NCBI RefSeq assembly: GCF_007558825.1
Contig: NZ_VLTK01000004.1
Span: forward strand, 387,460-451,459
Length of the DNA stretch: 64,000 bases
DNA from: Brevibacterium aurantiacum
Lineage (GTDB): Bacteria; Actinomycetota; Actinomycetes; Actinomycetales; Brevibacteriaceae
Direction of reading: 5' to 3'
The position numbers and the translations under genes are program-made. Each line of letters starts with the position of its first letter. The stretch's first letter is position 1. Shown piece by piece: positions 33,074 through 41,457 of the stretch. The notes under the pieces are model-generated. The model made no database searches, was not told the origin of the DNA, and saw only the letters and a list, made by a program, of their open reading frames with translations.

Positions 33074-34801
33074 ATGGACAACTCCGCGCCCCTTTCCGCC
33101 GGCCATCTCCTCGTCAAGGAGCTCGAAGCCCACGGCGTCCAGCGTGCCTACCTGGTCCCCGGCGAGTCCTATCTCGACGTGCTCGACGGCCTCCACGACT
33201 CGACCATCGCCCCCATCGTCTGCCGCCAAGAGGGCGGGGCCGGCTACATGGCGGTGGCCGAGGGACGCATGACCGGCATTCCCGGAATCGCCATGGTCAC
33301 CCGCGGTCCCGGTGCCTCGAACGTCATGGTCTCCGTCCACACCGCCTACCAGGATGCGACGCCGCTCGTCGTGTTCGTCGGCCTCATCCCCACCGCCCAG
33401 CGAGGTCGCGAGTCCTTCCAGGAATTCGATCTGGGCGGTTGGTTCTCGACGACGGCCAAGAAGGTCCTGACCCTCGATGACCCGGACAAGGCCGCCGAGG
33501 TGGTCGCCGATGCCATGCACACCGCCGTGACCGGCAGGCCGGGTCCCGTCGTCGTGGGCCTGCCCGAGGAGGTGCTCGTCCAGACCAGCGGCGGTCGAGT
33601 TCTCGCCCCGCGCACACACGGTTCCGCCGCACCGTATGCCGGCGATGTCACCGAGCTGCGGGCCCGCATCCTCCAGGCCGATTCTCCTGTGCTCATCATC
33701 GGCGGCGAGGACTGGTCGCCGGCCACCTCCCGCAGGATCGCCCAATGGTCGCGCGATCGCGGCCTCGGCGTGATCGGCACCTTCCGTGCCTATGACGGCA
33801 TCGACCACGACAGCCCCAACTTCCTCGGCATGCTCGGCTTCGGCGCTTCTGCGGTGGCCAAGAGAACCTTCGCTTCAGCCGACCTGCATATCTTCCTCGG
33901 CTGTGTCCGCACCGATGTGGCCACCGATTCGTTCACGATCGGCACCGAGGCCAAGACTGTCGTCATCGGCCCCGACCCGGACGCCCATGGACACTTCGGC
34001 AGCCTCGACCAGCACATCGTCACCTCGGTCAACCGCTTCGCCCAGGCCCTGTTCACCGAGGACGGTTCGCGTGCCTATTCGGTCTCCTCGGACGGGTCCA
34101 TCGATGAACCCGCTGTCGGCGATGAACACCTGAGCGGCAACGATGAGCCCGTGCCGCTTCCGGACTGGATCCGCGATGCCCGCGCCGAACTCGAGGAATG
34201 GAGGGTGCCGGTCACCACCTCGGCGAGCTCTAGCTCTGATGATGCCGGTGACGGCTTCGTCGACATGGATGAGGCATTCGTCCATGTCAAGGAGCTGCTG
34301 CCGGACAACGCGATCATCACCTACGGGGCCGGGAATTTCTCGGGCTGGGCCACCAGGTTCCTGCCCACGCACGGGTTCCCCTCGGCGCTGGGACCGCGCA
34401 ACGGCTCGATGGGCTTCGGGCTCCCGGCCGCCGTTGCCGCCGGTCTCGTCCATCCCGAGCGGCCCGTGTTCTGCATCGCCGGAGACGGAGACTTCCTCAT
34501 GAACGGCCAGGAGCTCGCCACAGCCGCACAGTACGGGGTGAACCTCACCGTCGTCGTCAACGACAACTCGGTCTACGGCACGATCCGCGGCCACCAGGAC
34601 CGCGAGTATCCGGGTCGCGCAACGGGAACTGCCCTGTCCAGTCCCGACTTTGCGGCCCTGGCCACGGCCTTCGGCGGTATGGGACTGACGGTCGAACGCA
34701 CCGCTGACTTCCGGGACGCCTTCGAGAAGGCCCTGGCTCATGAGGGTCCAGCCCTCGTCCGCTGCCTCACGGATCCCGCGATCCGCGGTGCCCGGGTGTG
34801 A
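33074..34801 (+). CDS. Thiamine diphosphate-dependent enzyme (acetolactate synthase-like)
   Basis: A 575-residue three-domain ThDP enzyme. N-terminal pyrimidine domain with GVQRAYLVPGESYLDVLDGL and catalytic Glu in VCRQEGGAGYMAVAEGRMTG; central domain (about 190-330); C-terminal ThDP motif AGDGDFLMNGQELATAAQYGVNLTVVVNDNSVYG. I start at ATG 33074: the frame begins at 33044 but those first ten codons (AGA, CAA, AAG, AAT, GAT) are out of character, and neither start has a strong ribosome site. The family includes acetolactate synthases, oxalyl-CoA and benzoylformate decarboxylases; which is unclear. Divergent from the PLP decarboxylase. Confidence 0.82.
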   Translation: MDNSAPLSAGHLLVKELEAHGVQRAYLVPGESYLDVLDGLHDSTIAPIVCRQEGGAGYMAVAEGRMTGIPGIAMVTRGPGASNVMVSVHTAYQDATPLVVFVGLIPTAQRGRESFQEFDLGGWFSTTAKKVLTLDDPDKAAEVVADAMHTAVTGRPGPVVVGLPEEVLVQTSGGRVLAPRTHGSAAPYAGDVTELRARILQADSPVLIIGGEDWSPATSRRIAQWSRDRGLGVIGTFRAYDGIDHDSPNFLGMLGFGASAVAKRTFASADLHIFLGCVRTDVATDSFTIGTEAKTVVIGPDPDAHGHFGSLDQHIVTSVNRFAQALFTEDGSRAYSVSSDGSIDEPAVGDEHLSGNDEPVPLPDWIRDARAELEEWRVPVTTSASSSSDDAGDGFVDMDEAFVHVKELLPDNAIITYGAGNFSGWATRFLPTHGFPSALGPRNGSMGFGLPAAVAAGLVHPERPVFCIAGDGDFLMNGQELATAAQYGVNLTVVVNDNSVYGTIRGHQDREYPGRATGTALSSPDFAALATAFGGMGLTVERTADFRDAFEKALAHEGPALVRCLTDPAIRGARV

Positions 34802-34843
34802 GCGGGCCGATGCGCACCCTCCCACCGGCTGCACAGCCACGGA

Positions 34844-34909
34844 CCCAACGGTTGGTGACTTCTCGTCGAAAATTCGCCTCGGATCGACCAGAAGTGACCA
34901 ACTGTTGGG
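34844..34909. repeat. 26-bp-arm imperfect palindrome
   Basis: Two 26-nt arms (34844-34869 and 34884-34909) are inverted copies with only three mismatches around a 14-nt loop. Each arm itself begins with a smaller dyad (ccaac-g-gttgg; ccaac-t-gttgg). It lies in the 232-bp gap between two same-strand genes, where it would form a stable hairpin in either transcript. Its sequence differs from the 76-bp elements, so it may represent a second dispersed palindrome family. Confidence 0.6.
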
Positions 34910-35033
34910 CGCTCGGACCGCGTTCCGAGTTCTCCGAGGCCGCGACGACCTCGGTCTCCGCGAAATCACACGCTCTCTCGCTGTAGCCGATTCCCACGCT
35001 CCAACTGATTCTCACGCTGCAAAGGTGACTGAC

Positions 35034-36665
35034 ATGAACATCGACGCGATCTTCACCGATCTTGATGCCCATACGCTCGACCCGGCACGTCCGCGGGCGA
35101 AGAAGATCGGCGTCTTCGCCGGGCGCATCATCGGCTTCGACGAGGAACTCGACGGCGTCACCGCAGATCGGGTCGAATCGCTGGGCGGGGCCACCGTGCT
35201 TCCTGGCTTCAACGACGTCCACTGCCACACCGCATGGTTCGGACTCACCCTGGCATCCATCGACGTCACAGCGCTGCCCGGCGGTCTGCCCGATGTCTAT
35301 GCTGCGCTCGAGAAAGCGGCCGCGACGACACCGGCCGGCGAGTGGATCAACGCCACCGGCTACGCCCACCGTGACTACGACGGACAGTACCCGGAGCTCT
35401 CCCGCCTCGACGAGATCACCGGCGACCGGCCTCTGTTCATGCGGCAGACCTCTGGGCATGCCGCGCTCGTCAACACCGAGGCGATGAAGCGAGCGGGGAT
35501 CCTCGACCCCGGCTTCAGCGACCCCGTGGGCGGCAAGGTCGTCACCGATGCGGCGGGTCACCCCACAGGTCTGGTCGAAGAGACCGCGCAGGGCCTCGTC
35601 CAGGACCTCATCCGCCCCTATTCGCTTGACACGATCGTCGAGGCCATCGACCTTGCGACTGCCTACTACGCAAAGGAGGGCATCACATCCTTCGGTGACT
35701 GCGGCGTCGCCTACGGGTGGATCGGGCACTCCCCCATCGAGGTCAGCGCCTACCTGCGTGCTCGCGAAGAGGGCAAGCTGCGTGCCCGCGCCCAGCTCCT
35801 GCCGCAGGCCGATGGTCTCCACGAGATCGCAGCGAATTCCGCCGACGGCTTCGGCATCGGACTCGATGCGGGAGTGCGCACCGGCCTCGGCGATGACCTC
35901 GTCTCGCTGGGACCCGTCAAGTTCTTCATGGACGGGGCGCTGAGCGGCGAGACCGCGGCTCTCCGGGAGAACTACGAGGGCAAGGACCATCCCGGCTATC
36001 TGCAGGACGACGCCGAGGTGCTGCGCAGGCAGATCCTGGACACCTACGCCTCCGGGTGGTCCGTCGCGGTCCATGCGATCGGCGATGCGGCCGTGGATGC
36101 TGCGGTGGCCAACATCGTCGACGCCCAGGCCAAGTATGGTCGCCGGGCCGTTCCCAACCGGATCGAGCACGCTGCCCTCGTCCATGATGAGCACCTGTCC
36201 ACCTTGGCCGACAACGGTATCGTCGTGACCCCGCAGTCAGCGTTCGCCGAAGGTATCGGCGACGGAATGAACGCCTCACTGGGACCTGCACGCCGCTCAC
36301 TGATCTACCGCGCGAAGTCCTTCCTCAACGCCGGCGTGCTCCTGGCAGGCAGCTCGGATCGCCCTTGCGCCGACGGCAATGCGCTGCGCGGCATCGAAGC
36401 CTTTGTGACCAGGAAGACCCGCGACGGCGACATCATGGGCTCGGCCGAGGAATGCCTGAGCGCCGATGAGGCGATCGCCGCCTACACCTCGGTCGCGGCC
36501 GAGGCCTCCGGACATGGCGCAGACAAGGGAACCCTCTCACGCGGGAAGCTCGCGGACTTCGTGGCCCTCGATGCCCACCCCTCCGAGGTCGAACCCGAGC
36601 AGATCTCACAGATCACGGTCCGCGCCACCGTCCTCGGCGGAGATTTCACCCACGACGCCCGCTAA
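35034..36665 (+). CDS. Amidohydrolase family 3 protein (YtcJ-like)
   Basis: A 543-residue metal-dependent amidohydrolase. Metal motif GFNDVHCHTAWFG (H-x-H at about 61-63), AVHAIGDAAVDAAVANI with a further His, RIEHAALVHDEHLS, and a C-terminal RGKLADFVALDAHPSEVEPEQI typical of YtcJ-type proteins. ATG 35034 follows AAAGGTG; the frame runs back to 34740 inside the ThDP gene and is rejected. Family substrates include N-substituted formamides and cyclic imides. Its last codon and stop (CGC TAA) lie inside a 76-bp palindromic repeat. Confidence 0.87.
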   Translation: MNIDAIFTDLDAHTLDPARPRAKKIGVFAGRIIGFDEELDGVTADRVESLGGATVLPGFNDVHCHTAWFGLTLASIDVTALPGGLPDVYAALEKAAATTPAGEWINATGYAHRDYDGQYPELSRLDEITGDRPLFMRQTSGHAALVNTEAMKRAGILDPGFSDPVGGKVVTDAAGHPTGLVEETAQGLVQDLIRPYSLDTIVEAIDLATAYYAKEGITSFGDCGVAYGWIGHSPIEVSAYLRAREEGKLRARAQLLPQADGLHEIAANSADGFGIGLDAGVRTGLGDDLVSLGPVKFFMDGALSGETAALRENYEGKDHPGYLQDDAEVLRRQILDTYASGWSVAVHAIGDAAVDAAVANIVDAQAKYGRRAVPNRIEHAALVHDEHLSTLADNGIVVTPQSAFAEGIGDGMNASLGPARRSLIYRAKSFLNAGVLLAGSSDRPCADGNALRGIEAFVTRKTRDGDIMGSAEECLSADEAIAAYTSVAAEASGHGADKGTLSRGKLADFVALDAHPSEVEPEQISQITVRATVLGGDFTHDAR

Positions 36666-36733
36666 ACCTCCCCGACGTCACTAATAGCGCCCGGCGCCGG
36701 GGGTATTCAGTGACGTCGGGGAGGTTTAGCGGG
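36658..36733. repeat. 76-bp palindromic repeat element, copy A (bidirectional terminator)
   Basis: 25-bp perfect arms (36658-36682 and 36709-36733) around a 26-nt GC-rich centre. Copy B at 56901-56976 has the same 76-bp length with two or fewer changes per arm. Both arms begin C-C-C-G-C-T-A-A, and here they provide the final Arg codon and TAA stop of both flanking convergent genes (amidohydrolase and aminotransferase). The RNA hairpin would be a very strong terminator in both directions. Confidence 0.88.
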
Positions 36734-38087
36734 AGAAGTCGAGGTCGGTGAGGACCTTCTCGAAGACGCCCAGGCCGGTCTCGAGGTCCTCTTCGCTGAT
36801 GTTGATCGGCGGGACGACGTGGAGGCGGTGGTAGTTGCTGAAAGGCACGACGCCGTGTTCCTTGAGTGCGGCAACCACCGAGGCGACTTCGGGCGAGCCC
36901 CCACCGTAGGGCGCCAGCGGTTCGCGGGATTCCTTGTCCCAGACCAGTTCGATCGCCCAGAAGGCGCCGACTCCGCGGACTTCGCCGACGTGCTTCGAGT
37001 TCTCGGCTATCTGGCGCAGCCGTGGCCCGATGATCTCCTCGCCGATACGTCTGGCGTGCTCCATCATGCCCTCTTCGTCCATCGCCTTCATCGTGGCCAC
37101 CGCTGCTGCGCAGGCCAGCGGGTGGCCGGAGTAGGTGAGCCCGCCGGGGTAAGCCTTCTGTGCGAATGAACCATAGATCGCATCGTCCATGATCACCCCT
37201 CCCAAGGGCACGTAGCCGGAGTTCACGCCCTTGGCGAAGGTGATGATGTCGGGCACCACGTCGAAGTGCTCGAAGGCGAACCATCTGCCGGTGCGACCGA
37301 ACCCGGCCATCACCTCGTCGGCGATGTAGATGATGTCGTGCTTGTCGCACAGCGCACGGACGCCGCGCATGTAGTCGCTGCCCGGGAGCATGATGCCTGC
37401 TGTGCCCGGAATTGTCTCGAGGATGATTGCGGCGATCGTCGACGGCCCCTCGAGTTCGATGGTGCGCTCGAGGTGCCGCAGCGCCCGCTCGGTCTCCTCC
37501 GCCTCTGTGGTGGCAGAGAACTCGGACCGGTAGAGGAAGGGCCCGAAGAAGTGGACGACACCTGAGTCACCGCGATCATTCGACCAGCGACGCGGGTCGC
37601 CGGTGACGTTGACGGCGGTCTCGGTGCCGCCGTGATACGAGCGATAGCGGGAGAGGACCTTATGCTTGCCCGTGTGCAGCCGGGCCATGCGGATCGCGTG
37701 CTCGTTCGCGTCGGCTCCGCCGTTGGTGAAGAACACATGGTCGAGTCCGACCGGGGTGCGATCGGTGATGAGGCGGGCGGCCTCCGAACGAGCGCCGTTG
37801 ACATGGGCGGGACTGATCGTGCACAGCAGGTCCGCCTGATCCTTGATGGCCTGGACGACCTTCGGATGCTGGTGCCCGATGTTGGTGTTGACCAGCTGGG
37901 AGGAGAAGTCGAGGAATGACTGCCCCTGGCCGTCGATGATGGTCGATCCCTGCGCACGGGAGACGGTCATCGGCTCAAGCAGCTCCTGCGCCGACCAGGA
38001 GTGGAAGACGTGCGCCCGATCGAGCTCGTAGGCCCTGGCGGATTCGTCCTTGATCGCTGAGATGTCTGCCTCGCTGAGCTGCTGCAC
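36726..38087 (-). CDS. Class-III PLP-dependent aminotransferase
   Basis: A 453-residue fold-type-I aminotransferase. Seen: FTNGGADANEHAIRMARLHTGKHKVLSRYRSYHGGT (about 120-154), DEVMAGFGRTGRWFAFEHFDVVPDI (about 253-277) and the Schiff-base Lys in TFAKGVNSGYVPLGGVIM. GTG start with AAAGGG upstream. The family transfers amino groups from omega-amines, taurine, GABA or beta-alanine to pyruvate or 2-oxoglutarate; specificity is not visible. It ends DFSR-stop within the palindromic repeat shared with the convergent amidohydrolase gene. Confidence 0.88.
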   Translation of the reverse strand: MQQLSEADISAIKDESARAYELDRAHVFHSWSAQELLEPMTVSRAQGSTIIDGQGQSFLDFSSQLVNTNIGHQHPKVVQAIKDQADLLCTISPAHVNGARSEAARLITDRTPVGLDHVFFTNGGADANEHAIRMARLHTGKHKVLSRYRSYHGGTETAVNVTGDPRRWSNDRGDSGVVHFFGPFLYRSEFSATTEAEETERALRHLERTIELEGPSTIAAIILETIPGTAGIMLPGSDYMRGVRALCDKHDIIYIADEVMAGFGRTGRWFAFEHFDVVPDIITFAKGVNSGYVPLGGVIMDDAIYGSFAQKAYPGGLTYSGHPLACAAAVATMKAMDEEGMMEHARRIGEEIIGPRLRQIAENSKHVGEVRGVGAFWAIELVWDKESREPLAPYGGGSPEVASVVAALKEHGVVPFSNYHRLHVVPPINISEEDLETGLGVFEKVLTDLDFSR

Positions 38088-38187
38088 AACGCATCACCCT
38101 TTCACCATTGTTCAGGTTCGTCCGATCATCGTAGATCAGATTCCGGTGAAACGGTCCGCGTCCGTGGTTTTCGGTAGAGTGACCGGC

Positions 38188-38799
38188 ATGCCTTACCGCA
38201 CGCTCGCCGCCGTGTCCGAAGCCGAGATCGAGATCAAGAAGTCACGCTTCATCGGATTCCTCGCACCGGTCGCCGATGAGGCAGAGGCCAGGGAGGTCAT
38301 CGCCGAGCGCCGCAGCGCCCATCCGAAGGCGCGCCATCATTGCACCGCGTTCGTCCTCGATCCGGATTCGCGCACGCAGCGCTTCAGCGATGACGGCGAA
38401 CCGGCAGGAGCGGCAGGGGCACCGATCCTCGACGTCGTCTCCGGTCACCAGCTGACGTTCGTCGTTGCGGTCGTGACCAGGTACTTCGGGGGAACTCTGC
38501 TGGGTGCGGGAGGACTCGTCCGCGCCTACGGCCAGGCCACCTCGGCGGCATTGGAGACGGCACGCGTGGTGACCAAACATGAGCTGGTGCCTGTGCGCGC
38601 CGAGGTCGACTATGCCCAGGCCAATGCCCTGGACCGGGCGGCCGGGAACAGAGGATGGACGACGCGGTCGCGCTACGGTGCCGCCGTCGTCATCGACATG
38701 ATGGTCCCCGTCGCCGAGGTGGACGCGGCCCTGGCGATCTACGCAGACGTCACCGCAGGGCAGGCAGAGCCCGCCGTCGGTGACGTCGAATGGACGTGA
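38188..38799 (+). CDS. YigZ / IMPACT family protein
   Basis: A 203-residue protein with the YigZ layout: IKKSRFIGFLAPVADEAEAREVI at about 15-37, HHCTAFVLD, RFSDDGEPAGAAGAPILDVV (about 67-86, hallmark S-D-D-G-E-P-x-G-T/A-A-G), VTRYFGGTLLGAGGLVRAYG (about 100-119) and a C-terminal DUF1949-like domain. Function of the family is unclear; the IMPACT domain is linked to translation control in eukaryotes. A -10-like TAGAGT ends 7 nt before the ATG, so the message may be leaderless. Confidence 0.9.
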   Translation: MPYRTLAAVSEAEIEIKKSRFIGFLAPVADEAEAREVIAERRSAHPKARHHCTAFVLDPDSRTQRFSDDGEPAGAAGAPILDVVSGHQLTFVVAVVTRYFGGTLLGAGGLVRAYGQATSAALETARVVTKHELVPVRAEVDYAQANALDRAAGNRGWTTRSRYGAAVVIDMMVPVAEVDAALAIYADVTAGQAEPAVGDVEWT

Positions 38800-38814
38800 T
38801 CAGTGCTGGACTGA

Positions 38815-39315
38815 TCAGTCCAGGGCTGCGATCTTTCCGACCTGTGCATTGGTCAGCATGACGAGATCTTCGGGACGGATTTCGATCTCGAGGCCGCGAC
38901 GACCTGCGGAGACGAAGACCGAGGAGTGCTCGAGTGCGGTGCGGTCGATGACGACCGGCACAGCATGGCGCTGCCCGAACGGGGAGACCCCGCCGACCGG
39001 GTAGCCGGTGCGACGCTCGGTCTCGGCCACGCCAGCCAGCTGAGCCTTCTTCGCTCCGCGTGCGGAGGCGAGGCCCTTGAGGTCGAGCTGCCCGGACACG
39101 GGAACCAGGGCGGTGACGGGTGCGCCGTCGACCTGGATCATGAGGGTCTTGAATACTTGGTCCGAGCCCACGCCGAGCTTGTCGGCTGCTTCGGTTCCGT
39201 AACGGCGTGTGCTCGGATCGTGATCGAAGCTGTGCAGGGTGTAATCGATGCCTGCCAGGTTGAGCACACGGACGGCCGGGGTAGCCGCGCTTGTCGGTTT
39301 GGATGCCACTGTCAT
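38815..39315 (-). CDS. ybaK: Cys-tRNA(Pro)/Cys-tRNA(Cys) deacylase, YbaK/EbsC type
   Basis: A 166-residue YbaK/ProX-type editing domain: AVRVLNLAGIDYTLHSFDHDP at about 14-34, QVFKTLMIQVDG with the conserved catalytic Lys, GLASARGAKKAQLAG, TGYPVGGVSPFGQRHAVPVVID (about 103-124, signature G-x-x-x-P-G-G-x-S-P-x-G) and a short C-terminus. It removes mischarged Cys from tRNA(Pro). Start at ATG 39315; AGGAGG is 13 nt upstream. Only 15 bp separate its stop from the convergent yigZ-like gene. Confidence 0.9.
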   Translation of the reverse strand: MTVASKPTSAATPAVRVLNLAGIDYTLHSFDHDPSTRRYGTEAADKLGVGSDQVFKTLMIQVDGAPVTALVPVSGQLDLKGLASARGAKKAQLAGVAETERRTGYPVGGVSPFGQRHAVPVVIDRTALEHSSVFVSAGRRGLEIEIRPEDLVMLTNAQVGKIAALD

Positions 39316-39560
39316 AAAGGGGTCGTGCCTCCTGCCCGTAAATCTGCGAGGACACGCGGAGCATTTCTGCCCAGGGCATTCGCCCCTGTGTTCCCGCGTC
39401 GATACGGACGGAATGTTGTATCGAGTGCTGATGGGTACCCGCCCACAATAAGCGAAGTCCCGGCCCGAGCGCCAATCAATGACGGTTGCTGAAGAGTCAG
39501 ATACCACCTACGACCTGGGGTGACGCCGGCGTTCACGGTCAACTGCGGAGGTTGTACAGC

Positions 39561-39908
39561 TCAGCCCCAGCCGATCTCGTGGAGCCGTTCGTCATCTATT
39601 CCGTAGAAGTGTGCGATCTCGTGGACGATGGTGATGACGATCTCGCTCCGCAGGTGGTCTCGGTCTTCTGCGAAGGCAATGAGGTTGTCGCGGTAGAGGA
39701 AGATATTGTCCGGCAGCTCGAGTCCGGAGATGCCGCGCTCCCCCACCGGCGTTCCGTCATAGAGGCCCAGCAGATGTGTATTGCCATCCTCAGGCCGGTC
39801 CTCGACGAAAAGAGCGACATTGTCGAGCTCATCGGTCACGCCCGCTGGAAGCTGGTCGAGTGCCTCGTCAAGGATCGCTTCGAACTCTTCTTCACTGAGG
39901 TCTTCCAT
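39561..39908 (-). CDS. Small metallopeptidase family protein (zincin-like, DUF1025)
   Basis: A 115-residue minimal zincin. The zinc-binding helix is explicit: TIVHEIAHFYGIDDERLHEIGW (H-E-x-x-H plus downstream His/Glu) near the C-terminus; the N-terminal half is acidic. A GTG two codons upstream (39914) is an alternative start. Homologues are widely conserved next to tRNA or housekeeping genes in actinobacteria, and their substrates are unknown. It is divergent from the tRNA cluster. Confidence 0.85.
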   Translation of the reverse strand: MEDLSEEEFEAILDEALDQLPAGVTDELDNVALFVEDRPEDGNTHLLGLYDGTPVGERGISGLELPDNIFLYRDNLIAFAEDRDHLRSEIVITIVHEIAHFYGIDDERLHEIGWG

Positions 39909-40036
39909 GCCCACCAGCCTAACGGGACGATCTCAGAAGGGACTGTGGGCCGCTGTCCCGCGGGCCTCAAACCTTTGTCCTCCATGCCCTCTCGCGGAGC
40001 CCGGAAACAGTGTGACCGAGGACACGGGTTGCCGGT

Positions 40037-40066
40037 TTGCACTCTTCGAAATGGTTGGGATAAGCT
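40037..40066 (+). promoter_or_regulatory. Promoter of the tRNA-Glu/Asp genes
   Basis: -35 TTGCAC (40037-40042) and -10 TAAGCT (40061-40066) with an 18-bp spacer, ending 37 bp before tRNA-Glu. A good sigma-70-type match, predicting a start near 40073. Confidence 0.6.
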
Positions 40067-40103
40067 TAACGTCGTTGCCCCGGGGAATCCGAGGTCAACC
40101 TGG

Positions 40104-40176
<73 letters not shown>

Positions 40177-40224
40177 CGGTGTAGGATTGTAAAGTCCGAC
40201 ATCGGATCAGATGCAACATAGTAA

Positions 40225-40298
40225 GGCCCTGTAGCGCAGTTGGTTAGCGCGCCGCCCTGTCACGGCGGAGGTCGCCGGTTCGAGTCCGGTCAGGGTCG
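40225..40298 (+). tRNA. tRNA-Asp (anticodon GTC)
   Basis: Cloverleaf of 74 nt: acceptor GGCCCTG paired with CAGGGTC, anticodon stem CCGCC/GGCGG with loop CTGTCAC (anticodon GTC at 40259-40261), T-arm GCCGG-TTCGAGT-CCGGT. Followed within 10 bp by a terminator. Confidence 0.96.
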
Positions 40299-40307
40299 CG
40301 GAGCACG

Positions 40308-40340
40308 AGGCTCTTCTTCGGAAGGGCCTTTGTTTCTCTC
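40308..40340 (+). terminator. Rho-independent terminator after tRNA-Asp
   Basis: aggctcttc (40308-40316), TTCG tetraloop, gaagggcct (40321-40329): a 9-bp stem with one T-G wobble, followed by the T-rich tail ttgtttctctc. The most canonical terminator in the window. It implies tRNA-Phe is transcribed from its own promoter. Confidence 0.85.
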
Positions 40341-40359
40341 AACATACTTGACGTATGTT
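40341..40359. other. Inverted repeat immediately upstream of tRNA-Phe
   Basis: aacatac-ttgac-gtatgtt, perfect 7-bp arms around 5 bp, wedged between the tRNA-Asp terminator and tRNA-Phe (starts 40368). It occupies the place where the tRNA-Phe promoter must be, and so looks like an operator overlapping it. Another reading is a site used by a mobile element. Confidence 0.5.
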
Positions 40360-40367
40360 TGCGGCCT

Positions 40368-40443
40368 GGCTCTGTAGCTCAGTTGGTAGAGCGTTCGACT
40401 GAAAATCGAAAGGTCACCGGATCGACGCCGGTCGGAGCCACCA
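40368..40443 (+). tRNA. tRNA-Phe (anticodon GAA), CCA encoded
   Basis: Acceptor GGCTCTG paired with CGGAGCC, discriminator A, then encoded CCA (40441-40443). Anticodon stem TTCGA/TCGAA with loop CTGAAAA (anticodon GAA). T-arm CACCGG-ATCGACG-CCGGT has ATCGACG instead of the usual TTCGANN, i.e. T54 appears as A, a mild oddity to check. A strong hairpin follows 4 bp later. Confidence 0.93.
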
Positions 40444-40447
40444 CACA

Positions 40448-40487
40448 AGAGAACCCCCGGATTTCCTCAGAAATCCGGGGGTTCTCT
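40448..40487. terminator. Strong bidirectional hairpin between tRNA-Phe and the CPBP protease gene
   Basis: 18-bp perfect arms (40448-40465 and 40470-40487) around the loop ctca, starting 4 bp after the CCA of tRNA-Phe and ending 12 bp before the stop of the opposing CPBP gene. It serves both convergent transcripts. Confidence 0.9.
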
Positions 40488-40499
40488 GCGATTCCGGGC

Positions 40500-41342
40500 T
40501 CAGCCTTCTGCGAGCACCGGCCGGGAGTCCCCGGGCACCTGCTGCCGATGGCGCGGAGGAAGAATTCTGCCGCGACGATGGGCTGTGACGATGAAGATGG
40601 CACCGGCAAGCGTACAGAGGGCAATGGAGAACACGCTGCCTTCGGGACCGAAGTCTCCCCCGGTGATGAGCACCGGTCCAGACATCGTTGCATCCAACAG
40701 TCCCTGCGGCGTGTTGGCTCCGGATACCTCAGTGCTGAAGATTCCACCGGCAGCCATGTTCCACCCGAAATGCAGACCGATAGGCACCCACAGTCGTCTC
40801 GTCGCCATGTATGCGGCAGTGAGCATGAAGCCGGCCTCGACCGCGATGGCGATCGCACCGAAGAAGGAGGCGTTGGGGTTGAGCAGGTGCATGAGGCCGA
40901 ACACCAGACCGGTGACCGCCATGGCGATCCATGAGCCTGTCCGCTCTTCGATGACCCGGAACAGGACACCTCGAAAGATCACTTCCTCAGTGACTGCGAC
41001 TGCTGCCATGAACCCGAGCAATCCCAGCAGTGCCCCCGGGGATCCGAGGCCGTCGACGGTGTATCCGCCGAGGAGCGCAATGATCACGATGACGAGAGAG
41101 AACAGGCCGATGCCGATGAGCGCTCCGAGGCCGAGCGACCGGGCTGCGCCTGCGTGGGACACCTCGGTGACAGTGCGATTCTCCGTGCGCGAAACGACTG
41201 CGTGATAGACAACGAGCGTCAGGGTCGCAGTGATGAGCCCGGCCACCAGGGCCAGCACCCCATTCCCTCCGACGAAATCTGTGGCGACGCTTCCGAGGAC
41301 GGTGACTGCCACGACGGCGATGAGCTGTTTGATGAAACGCAC
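40500..41342 (-). CDS. CPBP family intramembrane glutamic endopeptidase
   Basis: A 280-residue membrane protein with about eight helices. The Abi/CaaX-protease motifs are all visible: VTEEVIFRGVLFR (E-E-x-x-x-R), FGLMHLLNP (F-x-x-x-H) and GLHFGWN (H-x-x-x-N/D-like). I start at GTG 41342 (VRFIKQLIAVVAV) because GGAG lies 9 nt upstream; the frame runs back to 41573 with no hydrophobic or conserved content and no ribosome site. Bacterial relatives process peptides or protect against bacteriocins. Divergent from an SDR gene across a 213-bp region with a strong operator-like palindrome. Confidence 0.87.
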   Translation of the reverse strand: MRFIKQLIAVVAVTVLGSVATDFVGGNGVLALVAGLITATLTLVVYHAVVSRTENRTVTEVSHAGAARSLGLGALIGIGLFSLVIVIIALLGGYTVDGLGSPGALLGLLGFMAAVAVTEEVIFRGVLFRVIEERTGSWIAMAVTGLVFGLMHLLNPNASFFGAIAIAVEAGFMLTAAYMATRRLWVPIGLHFGWNMAAGGIFSTEVSGANTPQGLLDATMSGPVLITGGDFGPEGSVFSIALCTLAGAIFIVTAHRRGRILPPRHRQQVPGDSRPVLAEG

Positions 41343-41457
41343 GATACTGACTCCATTCGCAGGATGACCGGAAGCGTCTGCCTCGGCCATCCACGACGGT
41401 AGAGGGCACCCGTCCGGGCCGACATCACTCCTGAGAGTGAAAACGGATGCGACCAAC

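Noticed and set aside
34767..36194. 475-codon minus-strand frame opposite the amidohydrolase
   Set aside because: Antisense shadow; the plus strand has metal-binding His motifs and a ribosome site.
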